From: Winogradskyella sp. J14-2
Lineage (GTDB): Bacteria > Bacteroidota > Bacteroidia > Flavobacteriales > Flavobacteriaceae
Assembly: GCF_001971725.1 (NCBI RefSeq)
Contig: NZ_CP019388.1
Coordinates: 3,056,501 to 3,120,500 of the forward strand
Direction: 5' to 3'
Length of the DNA: 64,000 bases
This document shows, piece by piece, positions 52,201 to 60,101 of the stretch. The first letter of the stretch is position 1. Every line of letters starts with the position of its first letter. Both the position numbers and the translations under genes were made by a program. The notes below the pieces were generated by a model, which was given only the letters and a program-made list of their open reading frames with translations, made no database searches and was not told the DNA's origin.

Positions 52201-52926
52201 AATTACAGATTCAAAATCTTTAGTTTGGTAATATTCAGGAACATCGGCACGCTTTGGTGCAAACTGTTCTACAACAGGTCCTTTTATAAACGCTACGTTA
52301 TCCTTGTATGCAGAAACAATATCGTTTGGATTTTGCTTCGATGTTTCCTTAATCATTTTGAATAACGATGTTGGTTTCTCTTCGCCATCGATAACAAAAG
52401 TTCCGTTAAAAATTTTATGACGACAGTGTTCTGAGTTCACTTGTGAGAACCCGAATACTTCAGAGTCTGTTAATGGACGACCAATCTTTTTTGAAACACC
52501 TTCTAAGTACTCAATTTCTTCGTCACTTAGTGCTAAACCTTCCTGTATATTGTAGGCTGAAATATCTTCAATATTTTGAATCGTTTCAGGTTGAATATTT
52601 ATGGTGAAGATGTCTTGATTTAAGCTTGAAAATTTTTCAGAAATCATTGGATCGTACCCTTTAAAATCTTCCGAAATAGCTATGAATTCTTCAATACGTA
52701 AAATACCAGAAATTCCCATGTTTTGAGTAATTTCTACAGCATTTGTACTCCAAGGTGTTATCATTGCAGCTCTTGGGCCAACAAAAAAAGCATCTAATGA
52801 TGCTTGTTCTATTTTTGGTTGGTTGCCAAATAACCATACTAATTTAGAGATGGTTTCTGGTGATAATTCTTTTGTGGCTTGAACAGCGAAAACTTTGCTG
52901 TTTTGGTTTCCAAAGAAATGAATCAT
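49264..52926 (-). CDS. purL: phosphoribosylformylglycinamidine synthase, single-chain
   Basis: This 1220-residue enzyme uses ATP and glutamine to convert FGAR to FGAM, the fourth step of purine synthesis. The long single-chain form has a linker domain, AIR-synthase-like domains with [31 protein letters not shown] and [21 protein letters not shown], and a second set of ATP-binding motifs ([31 protein letters not shown]). The glutaminase domain at the C-terminus has [12 protein letters not shown] with the nucleophile Cys and [12 protein letters not shown]. It is a single gene preceded by a -7 box (52961-52968). It is functionally linked to guaB in the same window but not adjacent. Confidence 0.97.
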   Translation of the reverse strand: [1220 protein letters not shown]

Positions 52927-52960
52927 TTGCGTATTGTGTTTGGTGTAAAAAATAAAGTCA

Positions 52961-52968
52961 CAAAGTTA
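52961..52968 (-). promoter_or_regulatory. purL -7 promoter element
   Basis: Minus-strand TAACTTTG (plus strand CAAAGTTA) matches TAnnTTTG and would start transcription near 52956, about 30 bases before the purL ATG. No TTG is present at the usual -33 distance. Confidence 0.5.
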
Positions 52969-53036
52969 ATTTATTTTAAAATAACGAGACTATAAAAAAA
53001 GTGCCAATTATAGGAGTTATTCAACAGGTTTTAAAC

Positions 53037-53068
53037 AAAAAAGAGCAGCTTTTTGGCTGCTCTTTTTT
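53037..53068 (-). terminator. terminator of the rsmB-endonuclease unit
   Basis: AAAAAAGAGCAGC (53037-53049), a six-base loop and GCTGCTCTTTTTT (53056-53068) form a perfect 13-bp stem. It lies directly after the endonuclease stop (53070) on the minus strand and is symmetrical, so it works in both directions. Confidence 0.9.
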
Positions 53069-53069
53069 G

Positions 53070-54914
53070 TTAGGACTTAATCAGTTTTTTACTGATTGTT
53101 TTGTTATTTTGGGTCAGTTTAATGATATACACTCCTATTTTTAAATCTTGGAGATTAATGTTTTTAGAAGTTGATATTGAATCTTTGTACACCTGTTTTC
53201 CTAAAATATCAAAAATTTCAATTGTTGTTGGTTGTTGTTTTGTTAAATTGATATTTAGATTAGATTTTATAGGGTTTGGATAAAGTGCAATGTTATCTAA
53301 GCTTAAGTCTTGTACGGATAATAGTCCACAGGTCCAAGAAAGATTATCTAACATTACTCTGTTTGAGGGGTTGCTGTTATTTGTTATTACTAATGAGGTG
53401 GCAGAGAATTCACCAACAACTACAGTTGTGGTAGTAGGTGTATCGTTATAAGGTATTGTGCCAACAACATTACCATTTACTACCAGATCAAAAGTTCCTG
53501 AATCACCACTAAAAACTCTTTGGGTTGTAACTGTCAATTCTTCTATAAAACCAAAATCCGAGAAACTATGAGTAGCTTCTAAACTACCATTTCTAATCGT
53601 TATAGCTCTGTTATCTAAAGTTTGATCAGTTCTGGCGTCTGTGGCATTCCAAGTTATGTCCAAATCGTCTCCTACCCAAGTTCTACTTGTATATTGGCTA
53701 GAATTTGCTGGGATGTTTTCAAAACTTTCTGTAACACAGTTTAATTCACTACCATCATTCAAGGTAACTTCGCAAGATTCATTACTAAAATCAGATTCAT
53801 TACCAGCCGCATCTTTTGCTTTTATAGTAAAACAATAAACAGTATCTGGGAATAAACCAGTAGCTGTTGTATTGGTATTAGAATTACCAGTATTAAATGC
53901 AAACACAGAATTGATATAAATATCATAAGAGGTTACGCCTACATTATCAGTTGAGGCATTCCAACTTAAGTCGATACTATTTGCTGTAGGATTTGAAGCA
54001 ACCAGATTTGTTGGAGTGGTAGGGTCTACATCGTCTGACGTTATGTTTCCCCATATCATTGTAGCATAGGCAGGATTATCCACAAATGGGTTTCTATTAT
54101 TTTGATAGTTGAAAACTGTATTATTTCTGTCAATTTCTTTTTGAGAAACAGGGTCGTTAGTATGCCATGTTAGTAAAATAGACAAGAAGGGATCTTCTAA
54201 AACCTTATTGTTAGTGCCATCAAACATAGGGTAACTGCTCCAGTTGTCTACTTGGTCTTCGTAGCGCGTTACAAAATAAAAATACATTCTTGCAATATCT
54301 CCTTTAAACTCGTCTAGAGGCTCAAAAACAGTACCTGTGTAGCCTGCTGAGTAACCAGTATTTAAGTTACCACCAGCTTTAGAGCCATTCATTGTAGGGT
54401 TATTTACGCCTCCTTGAGAAATCAATTGGTTGTCATCTACTACTCCAAAAGGGAAATTACTTCTCAAACCGTTAACTCTTCCGTCGGTTGGAATTACAGT
54501 ATGCCCATCATCTACCATTGGGCTGTTTTCGTTGTAAACTGATTTTGGAATAATATGTTCCTTATTGTAGCATTCGCCTTCGCTACTAAAATTTCCTGCA
54601 CATTCATCTACCGGGAAATTGTAGTTATAGGGATCTATACCATTAGGGTTTTCTGAATAAATATCTAAAATAGTTCCATCGTTTTCATAGTACAAGTCTA
54701 TATCGCTTGTACCATAAAGATTATCTAAATTATCTCCTTGGTCGTTGTGTGTAAACTCTGTTGCTAGTCCATCGTTAATGTCATTGATGATTTGTTTTAA
54801 TTGTGTTTTTAATGTATATCCAGTGCCTGTAGCGTGGTCATAATATCCAGACGGAGCTTGGGCAGCAATAGTTAGTGTTACGGTAAGTAATAGTAAAAAG
54901 TAGATGTGTTTCAT
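53070..54914 (-). CDS. secreted endonuclease I family nuclease with FnIII and T9SS sorting domains
   Basis: This 614-residue secreted DNase has a signal peptide (MKHIYFLLLLTVTLTIAAQ). The EndA/endonuclease I domain occupies about residues 20-290, with the catalytic CYNKEHIIPKSVYNE and the Asn-rich segment RGDIARMYFYF-like FKGDIARMYFYFVTRYED. A fibronectin type III domain follows (TPTNLVASNPTANSIDLSWNAST). A beta sandwich is next, then a type A sorting domain (LYPNPIKSNLNINL, ending LTQNNKTISKKLIKS), which targets it for type IX secretion. It starts 13 bases after the RsmB-type gene and is probably co-transcribed. Extracellular DNA use is the likely role. Confidence 0.9.
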   Translation of the reverse strand: MKHIYFLLLLTVTLTIAAQAPSGYYDHATGTGYTLKTQLKQIINDINDGLATEFTHNDQGDNLDNLYGTSDIDLYYENDGTILDIYSENPNGIDPYNYNFPVDECAGNFSSEGECYNKEHIIPKSVYNENSPMVDDGHTVIPTDGRVNGLRSNFPFGVVDDNQLISQGGVNNPTMNGSKAGGNLNTGYSAGYTGTVFEPLDEFKGDIARMYFYFVTRYEDQVDNWSSYPMFDGTNNKVLEDPFLSILLTWHTNDPVSQKEIDRNNTVFNYQNNRNPFVDNPAYATMIWGNITSDDVDPTTPTNLVASNPTANSIDLSWNASTDNVGVTSYDIYINSVFAFNTGNSNTNTTATGLFPDTVYCFTIKAKDAAGNESDFSNESCEVTLNDGSELNCVTESFENIPANSSQYTSRTWVGDDLDITWNATDARTDQTLDNRAITIRNGSLEATHSFSDFGFIEELTVTTQRVFSGDSGTFDLVVNGNVVGTIPYNDTPTTTTVVVGEFSATSLVITNNSNPSNRVMLDNLSWTCGLLSVQDLSLDNIALYPNPIKSNLNINLTKQQPTTIEIFDILGKQVYKDSISTSKNINLQDLKIGVYIIKLTQNNKTISKKLIKS

Positions 54915-54927
54915 TTTAGGAGTATTT

Positions 54928-56139
54928 TTAATTCTTTTCTAGTAGTGCCATGTAAAATCCGTCATAACCAGATTTGTGGGCTAATATTTTTTTATCTTTT
55001 ACAAGTTTAAACGCTTTTCCGTGTACTGAAGTTAAGAAATTATCAATTTGTTCTTCATTTTCAGAAGGTAAAATGGAGCATGTTGCGTACACCATTTTGC
55101 CACCAGGCTTTACCATTTTTGAGTATTGCTCTAAGACCTCTGCTTGTGTCTTTTTAATATTATCGATAAACTCAGGCTTCAATTTCCATTTTGCATCAGG
55201 ATTTCGTCTTAACACTCCTAAACCAGAACATGGTGCGTCAATCAATAAGCGGTCTGCTTTACCATGAAGTTTTTTTATTGGTTTTGTAGAGTCAATAACC
55301 TTCATCTCTATATTGTGCACACCATTGCGTCGCGCTCTAACTTTCAGTTTTTTTAGCTTACTCTCATAAATATCCATAGCAATGACTTGGCCTTTATTTT
55401 CCATTAGCGATGCTAGGTGCAATGTTTTTCCGCCAGCACCTGCACAGGCATCTACAACTTTCATGCCTGGTTTTACATCTAAGAAATCCGCTACTAATTG
55501 TGATGATGCATCTTGAACTTCGAACCAGCCATTTTTAAAAGCTTCGGTAATAAAAACGTTTGTACGTTCTTTAAGTTTTAATGCCCAAGGATGCCCTGGT
55601 AAAAACTCAGTTTCGATATTTTCAGATTGCAGTTTTAACTGCAGGTCTTTTTTGTTGGTCTTTAAAGTATTTACTCTTAAAATAACATCTGCCTGCTCGT
55701 TTTGCATGGCAATTTCATTAGTCCAAATGCGTTCACCAAGTTCCTTTATACCTAAGTCGTCCATCCAATCTGGTATAGATTCGCGATACTTTCTAATTTT
55801 GGAAAGTTCATCAAAACGCCCTTTAATTTTTCGAGTAGGTGTGTCTGTAAAATATTTCCAATCAGGCAGTTTTATACCTTTTAGTGTTGCCCAAACAGCA
55901 AATAATCTCCATAAATTATCTCTATCATAAGGTGCTTTTACATCAGCAATTTCTGAGTAGAGTCGTTTATATCTGACAATTTCGTACACAGTTTCTGCAA
56001 CAAAACCTCTATCTCGACTTCCCCAGCGCTTATCACGCTTAAGTAATTGTTGTACAACCTTGTCTGCATACTCATTTTCATTGAAGATTTTGTGTAAACC
56101 ATCAATAACTGCAAAACATAAATTTCTATGTAATCTCAT
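54928..56139 (-). CDS. RsmB/NOP family 16S rRNA cytosine-C5 methyltransferase
   Basis: This 403-residue SAM-dependent enzyme methylates cytosine C5 in rRNA. N-terminal NusB-like helices (FVAETVYEIVRYKRLY) are followed by a methyltransferase domain with VVDACAGAGGKTLHLASLM (SAM motif I), VIAMDIYESKLKKL, DAPCSGLGVLRRNPDAKWK (PC motif IV) and MVYATCSILPSENEEQI (TC motif VI). The two Cys of PCSG and ATCS are the catalytic pair. The start was set at ATG 56139 rather than the TTG at 56160, because the -7 box covers 56158-56165. It heads the unit that includes the secreted endonuclease. Confidence 0.93.
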   Translation of the reverse strand: MRLHRNLCFAVIDGLHKIFNENEYADKVVQQLLKRDKRWGSRDRGFVAETVYEIVRYKRLYSEIADVKAPYDRDNLWRLFAVWATLKGIKLPDWKYFTDTPTRKIKGRFDELSKIRKYRESIPDWMDDLGIKELGERIWTNEIAMQNEQADVILRVNTLKTNKKDLQLKLQSENIETEFLPGHPWALKLKERTNVFITEAFKNGWFEVQDASSQLVADFLDVKPGMKVVDACAGAGGKTLHLASLMENKGQVIAMDIYESKLKKLKVRARRNGVHNIEMKVIDSTKPIKKLHGKADRLLIDAPCSGLGVLRRNPDAKWKLKPEFIDNIKKTQAEVLEQYSKMVKPGGKMVYATCSILPSENEEQIDNFLTSVHGKAFKLVKDKKILAHKSGYDGFYMALLEKN

Positions 56140-56157
56140 TGCAAAAAAATTAGCATG

Positions 56158-56165
56158 CAAAGGTA
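56158..56165 (-). promoter_or_regulatory. -7 promoter element of the RsmB-type gene
   Basis: Minus-strand TACCTTTG (plus strand CAAAGGTA) matches TAnnTTTG exactly; the predicted start near 56153 gives a short leader of about 15 bases before the ATG at 56139. This overlap is why the longer TTG-start frame is rejected. Confidence 0.6.
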
Positions 56166-56286
56166 GTATAAAAGTTGAGAAGTGCTACTGTATTACTATT
56201 TAGTCTTTGTTAATTAAAAAAGTGAGTACAAGTTTTTTATTGTTAATGCATCTAAATTAAATTGCATTGGTTTCTTGTAAAATAAT

Positions 56287-56865
56287 TTGGAAGAAGAGAA
56301 GATAATAGAACAGTTAAAGCAAAAAAACACAGCAGTGTTTTCTCAACTTATTGATGATTATCAGCAAAAGGTTTTTGGCACTTGTTTGTCTTTTGTGCCT
56401 AATAAGGAAGATGCTGAAGATCTGGTGCAAGAAGTGTTTTTAGAAGTCTATAATTCTATCTCTAGTTTTAGGGGAAACTCTAAGCTTTCTACGTGGATTT
56501 ATAGAATAACAACCAATAAGTGTTTGGCATTTATAAGAAAAAAGAATACCAAAAAGCGCACAGGTTTTTTAAAACCTTTGTTTAGTGAGGATTTTTCGAT
56601 AGACAAGACTAATTATTTTACGGAGTTTAACCATCCTGGATTTTTATTGGAAAACAAAGAGCTAAATGAAACATTGTTTAGAGCTATTAATAGGTTGCCA
56701 GAAAATCAGGCTTCGGTTTTTACATTACACAAGATTGATGGTAAAAGCTATCAAGAGATTGCAGCTATAACAGATAAAAGTGTGTCTTCTGTTGAGTCTC
56801 TTATGTTTAGGGCAAAGAAAAACCTTCAGCAGTTATTATATGACTATTACAAAAATGAAATGTAG
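56287..56865 (+). CDS. ECF sigma factor, cassette 1 (TTG start)
   Basis: This 192-residue sigma-70 family protein has region 2 in FSQLIDDYQQKVFGTCLSFVPNKEDAEDLVQEVFLEVYNSI and SKLSTWIYRITTNKCLAFIRKK, and region 4 in VFTLHKIDGKSYQEIAAITDKSVSSVESLMFRAKKNLQQLL. The start is the TTG at 56287: a TAA at 56278 closes the frame upstream and no ATG occurs until residue 180, so TTG initiation is required. Two genes follow on the same strand, a small single-helix protein and a Spy-like protein. Order and sizes mirror the cassette at 60644-59036. Confidence 0.9.
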   Translation: MEEEKIIEQLKQKNTAVFSQLIDDYQQKVFGTCLSFVPNKEDAEDLVQEVFLEVYNSISSFRGNSKLSTWIYRITTNKCLAFIRKKNTKKRTGFLKPLFSEDFSIDKTNYFTEFNHPGFLLENKELNETLFRAINRLPENQASVFTLHKIDGKSYQEIAAITDKSVSSVESLMFRAKKNLQQLLYDYYKNEM

Positions 56866-56908
56866 CACAAGTTTTTTAAAACTTATGCATCTAAATATCA
56901 AATGATTT

Positions 56909-57220
56909 ATGGTGAAAGATTCTGAGATTAACAAAAAAGTAAATGCTACGCTAAATGCTGTAGATGCTATCCAAGAGGTTAAGGTGTCTCCTTTTCTTAG
57001 GGATAGAATATTAAATAATTTAACCGTTGAGCGCAAAGAAACTCAAAGGATTTGGTCCTGGTTTACTCCTAAGTTTCAGATCGCAACATTGGTGGTGGTT
57101 ATTTTACTCAATATATATGCATACAAAGTATTGATTTCGGATGAGTACAATGCAACAGTTGAAGAATTTGTTGACACTTATGATTTTGGTGATGAAACGT
57201 ATACGTCTATTTTTAATTAA
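56909..57220 (+). CDS. small single-pass membrane protein, candidate anti-sigma factor of cassette 1
   Basis: This 103-residue protein has a cytoplasmic N-terminus of about 55 residues (NKKVNATLNAVDAIQEVKVSPFLRDRILNNL) with the PFLRDRI type of motif, one membrane helix (FQIATLVVVILLNIYAYKVLI) and a short periplasmic tail rich in acidic and aromatic residues (TYDFGDETYTSIFN). Position directly after the sigma gene (43 bases) and the topology are those of ECF anti-sigma factors; no conserved zinc anti-sigma motif is present. The next gene starts six bases after its stop. Confidence 0.7.
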   Translation: MVKDSEINKKVNATLNAVDAIQEVKVSPFLRDRILNNLTVERKETQRIWSWFTPKFQIATLVVVILLNIYAYKVLISDEYNATVEEFVDTYDFGDETYTSIFN

Positions 57221-57226
57221 CCAAAC

Positions 57227-57682
57227 ATGAAAAAGCAAACTATAATATACATACTGCTTATTGTTCTTTTTTTGTCTAATGTGTTTTTTATTTTTCATCA
57301 TGTTGGCAGATTTGGACATAAAGATCATAAGCACCGTTTTTCTATGGTTGAAGAGTTACACTTTAGCCAAGAGCAGCAAGAGGCTTACAAAGGGCTTAGA
57401 AGTAAGCATTTTAACAAGATGAAAACTTACTCGAAGCGAATAAGCGAACTTAAAAAGGAAATATATTCTAAAGTAGGAGAACAAGAAATAACAGACGTTT
57501 TTTTAGATTCTGTAGCAGATTTAATTGCACTAGAGGAGAAAAAAAAAGATATAGAAATGTATAAGCATTTTAGAGAGGTTAGAAAAATATGCAACGACAA
57601 GCAGAAAGGGCAACTTTCTAAAATTATTAACGATGCTATAGAGCGTCGTGGTAAAAGAGGAAAGCCTAAAAAAAAGGATTGA
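57227..57682 (+). CDS. Spy/CpxP-like periplasmic protein, cassette 1
   Basis: This 151-residue protein is anchored by one N-terminal helix (TIIYILLIVLFLSNVFFIFHHV). A long amphipathic helical region follows: EELHFSQEQQEAYKGLRSKHFNKMKTYSKRISELKKEIYSK, with the LHFSQEQQEAY pattern of LTxxQ-type Spy/CpxP proteins, and a basic tail (RRGKRGKPKKKD). Three His near residues 24-36 (HHVGRFGHKDHKHRF) could bind metal. Similar proteins buffer misfolding or sense metals near ECF systems. It closes the three-gene cassette and is followed by a strong terminator. Confidence 0.75.
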   Translation: MKKQTIIYILLIVLFLSNVFFIFHHVGRFGHKDHKHRFSMVEELHFSQEQQEAYKGLRSKHFNKMKTYSKRISELKKEIYSKVGEQEITDVFLDSVADLIALEEKKKDIEMYKHFREVRKICNDKQKGQLSKIINDAIERRGKRGKPKKKD

Positions 57683-57760
57683 GTTAGTTCTATAATTTGC
57701 CAATGAATTTATAGGTAAGGAAATTATAGAAACTTTTATTTGATTGATTATTGTTAATAT

Positions 57761-57800
57761 GAAAAGCTTTGCGGTAATATCGTAAAGCTTTTCTATTTTT
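57761..57800 (+). terminator. terminator of ECF cassette 1
   Basis: GAAAAGCTTTGCG (57761-57773) pairs with CGTAAAGCTTTTC (57781-57793) around a seven-base loop with one G-T pair, followed by TATTTTT. The next gene starts at 57817, so this separates it from the cassette. Confidence 0.8.
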
Positions 57801-57816
57801 AAGGAAAATTGAAAGT

Positions 57817-58863
57817 ATGCGAATTTTACTGTTTTGTTTGTTGTTATTTAACTTGTGTTCTTGTAAATCTGAAGAACCCTTAAAACAAAGAAATTTTTCT
57901 GAAGTTGAGATTGAAACTTTATTGAAAGATTCGTTATTGAATGTTAGGGCTTTGGAGATTAATGAGGGAAGGGTTGTAGCTGCGACTTCTAACGGTAAAA
58001 TTTTAAGTAGTATATTATCTTATATGTCAGATTTCGAGGAAGGCAATTATTGGTCTTTTACCGACGATTCATTAATGCCTAGTAATTTCAGATCAATAGC
58101 TTTTCAAGGAGATAATACTTTTACATTATCAATAGGGAGTCCAGCAAAACTATTTCAAGATGGGAGACTTGTCTATTATGAAAACAATGAAAAAGCCTTC
58201 TACGATTCCATGGACTTTTGGAATGACCAGGAAGGTATTGCTATTGGTGACCCAACGGACGATTGCATGAGTATTATTATTACCAGAGATGGAGGTGAAA
58301 CATGGTATAAACTCTCTTGCGATGATTTGCCAAAAGCAAAAGAAGGTGAGGCAGCTTTTGCAGCGAGTGACACCAATATTTCAATAGTTGGTAACCATAC
58401 TTGGGTAGCCACAGGAGGTAAGGCTAGTAGAATTCTATATTCACGAGACAAAGGAAAAACATGGGAGGTTTTTGAGACACCAATTATTCAAGGAAAAGCA
58501 ACTACGGGAATGTATTCTTTAGATTTTTATGATGAAAACAATGGTTTTGCCATTGGTGGAGATTATACAAAACCTAATGATACTTTAAATAACAAAATAA
58601 GAACAATAGATGGTGGAAAAACCTGGCAAGTTGTAGCTAATGGCAAAGGACCAGGTTATAGAAGCTGTGTGCAATACATTCCAAATTCTGATGCTAAGGA
58701 ATTAGTGGCTATAGGTTTTAGGGGTATTGATTACAGCAATGACTCTGGTGACACATGGAAGCATCTCAGTGACGAAGGTTTTTATACCATTAGATTTTTA
58801 AATGATTCTATAGCTTATGCAGCTGGAAAAGGACGTATAAGCAAACTGACTTTTAGGGAATAG
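57817..58863 (+). CDS. BNR-repeat lipoprotein (YCF48-like propeller)
   Basis: This 348-residue lipoprotein has signal MRILLFCLLLFNLCSCKSE with the lipobox Cys in LCSC. The mature part is a seven-blade-type propeller built on Asp-box repeats: ITRDGGETWYK, YSRDKGKTWEVF, RTIDGGKTWQVV and YSNDSGDTWKHL, as in YCF48/photosystem II assembly-like and exo-alpha-sialidase-like proteins. No sialidase Arg triad is visible, so an enzymatic function is not claimed. Flavobacterial relatives are often annotated as oxidoreductases by inheritance. It lies between the two ECF cassettes with its own leader. The upstream terminator and downstream dispersed repeat isolate it. Confidence 0.85.
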   Translation: MRILLFCLLLFNLCSCKSEEPLKQRNFSEVEIETLLKDSLLNVRALEINEGRVVAATSNGKILSSILSYMSDFEEGNYWSFTDDSLMPSNFRSIAFQGDNTFTLSIGSPAKLFQDGRLVYYENNEKAFYDSMDFWNDQEGIAIGDPTDDCMSIIITRDGGETWYKLSCDDLPKAKEGEAAFAASDTNISIVGNHTWVATGGKASRILYSRDKGKTWEVFETPIIQGKATTGMYSLDFYDENNGFAIGGDYTKPNDTLNNKIRTIDGGKTWQVVANGKGPGYRSCVQYIPNSDAKELVAIGFRGIDYSNDSGDTWKHLSDEGFYTIRFLNDSIAYAAGKGRISKLTFRE

Positions 58864-58969
58864 AAAAGGTGTTTTGGTCAATCTGAACTTGCTTGTGCTA
58901 TACTCGTTTTCAGTATTTCAGATTCTAAAACTGGTAAGAAATTTATGAAATAAGATTCTGATATACACT

Positions 58970-59025
58970 TCGCCTCACTTCGACTTCGCTCAGTGACCAA
59001 CGCTCAGTGGAACAATTCAGAATGA
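58970..59025. repeat. dispersed repeat with CGCTCAGTG direct copies
   Basis: CACTTCGACTTCGCTCAGTG and a second CGCTCAGTG (58987-58995 and 59001-59009) lie in the gap between a plus-strand gene and the convergent Spy-like gene, followed by GAACAATTCAGAATGACAG. The segment is much richer in GC than the neighbouring DNA and resembles short flavobacterial intergenic repeats, as does the element at 28340-28441. Confidence 0.65.
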
Positions 59026-59035
59026 CAGATTGATT

Positions 59036-59491
59036 TCAGTTCCGTCTGTTTTGTCTACGTTCTCTAAACTCTTTTAACCTATCTAAAAGTTTTTGATTGA
59101 ATTGGTCTTCTGCCACTTTAAGCATAATTATTTTTTTGGCAGATATAACTGTTTTTAAGTCTTCTACAAGTTCTAACTTGGCGTTGTGCATTTCTGTTTC
59201 TGCTTCAAGAAGTTTATCTAAGATCTCACCAGCGCGTTTATCGCTAACATTACTTTGACGCATTTCTCTCTTTAAAGGTCTTAAGTCTTCAGATTTAATC
59301 TTCTCTACTTTGGCTTCAAAGGCATTGTAAATTGGCCAAAATTGTTGAGCTTCTTTACTTGTAAGTTCAAGCTTTTCTGTTATAAATGCTATTTTTTGGG
59401 CTTTAATTTTTTCTTGAATTTCTCCACCTCGTTGAGCAAAGCCTGTGAGACTTACAAGTAAAATTAGCAATGGGATTAATTGTTTACTCAT
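59036..59491 (-). CDS. Spy/CpxP-like periplasmic protein, cassette 2
   Basis: This 151-residue secreted protein has a signal peptide (MSKQLIPLLILLVSLTGFAQ) and a long helical body with KLELTSKEAQQFWPIYNAFEAKVEKIK, the LTSxEAQQFWPIY pattern of flavobacterial sensor-of-ECF-type proteins, and an Arg-rich end (RRQNRRN). The same length as its counterpart in cassette 1 suggests the same kind of role, although the sequences differ. It starts 53 bases after the membrane anti-sigma-like gene. Confidence 0.8.
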   Translation of the reverse strand: MSKQLIPLLILLVSLTGFAQRGGEIQEKIKAQKIAFITEKLELTSKEAQQFWPIYNAFEAKVEKIKSEDLRPLKREMRQSNVSDKRAGEILDKLLEAETEMHNAKLELVEDLKTVISAKKIIMLKVAEDQFNQKLLDRLKEFRERRQNRRN

Positions 59492-59544
59492 GTTTTTTAT
59501 ATTTTACGAAGCATTCGTGAATCTTCGATTTCATTGTAATATTT

Positions 59545-60045
59545 TTATTGTTGTAAAATTGTTTCAATATCTGTGTTTTCTAAAAGGTAAGATTCTAAGT
59601 TTTCTTCGTTGTATTCGGTTTCTACTAGAGTGAAATCTTCTTCAAGAATATCTGCATTAATCAATAATTCAGCCAGCTCATAACTGTCTAAATTTCTGTT
59701 TTTTAGATAGGTTTCTACCATTTCTGCAGATAATTCTTTTGCCTCACTACCATTGTTTGTAAAAATTGCAATCAACAATAGGAGAGAAGCTGCAAAACCA
59801 GCTACATAGTATAATGTTTTTCTCGTATGAAGTCTAACGACAAGCTTGTCTTCTAATTTGCTTAAAATTTTGTCATCTAACGTTTCAAAATAATCCTTTG
59901 GTGTTGTAAAACCAGAATCAGTGATACCTTCAATATTCTCTTTAATGTTAAGACGTTCAAAGAGTTTATCGTCAAAAGCATCAAAGTAATTCTCTGGTGT
60001 TTTAAAACCACTAGATTTAATATTATGTAATTTTTCTTTTTTCAC
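59545..60045 (-). CDS. single-pass membrane protein, candidate anti-sigma factor of cassette 2
   Basis: This 166-residue protein has a cytoplasmic N-terminal part with two related motifs, GFKTPENYFDAFDDKLFERL and GFTTPKDYFETLDDKILSKL (internal repeat of about 22 residues). One membrane helix follows (LYYVAGFAASLLLLIAIF), then an acidic periplasmic region of 65 residues. The GFxTPxxYF repeats are common in flavobacterial proteins next to ECF sigma genes. It starts 56 bases downstream of the sigma gene stop. Confidence 0.8.
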   Translation of the reverse strand: MKKEKLHNIKSSGFKTPENYFDAFDDKLFERLNIKENIEGITDSGFTTPKDYFETLDDKILSKLEDKLVVRLHTRKTLYYVAGFAASLLLLIAIFTNNGSEAKELSAEMVETYLKNRNLDSYELAELLINADILEEDFTLVETEYNEENLESYLLENTDIETILQQ

Positions 60046-60101
60046 TTTATGCTGAACTTGTTTCAGAATCTATTTCTATGACTTTAAAATAATACAATGG
60101 T

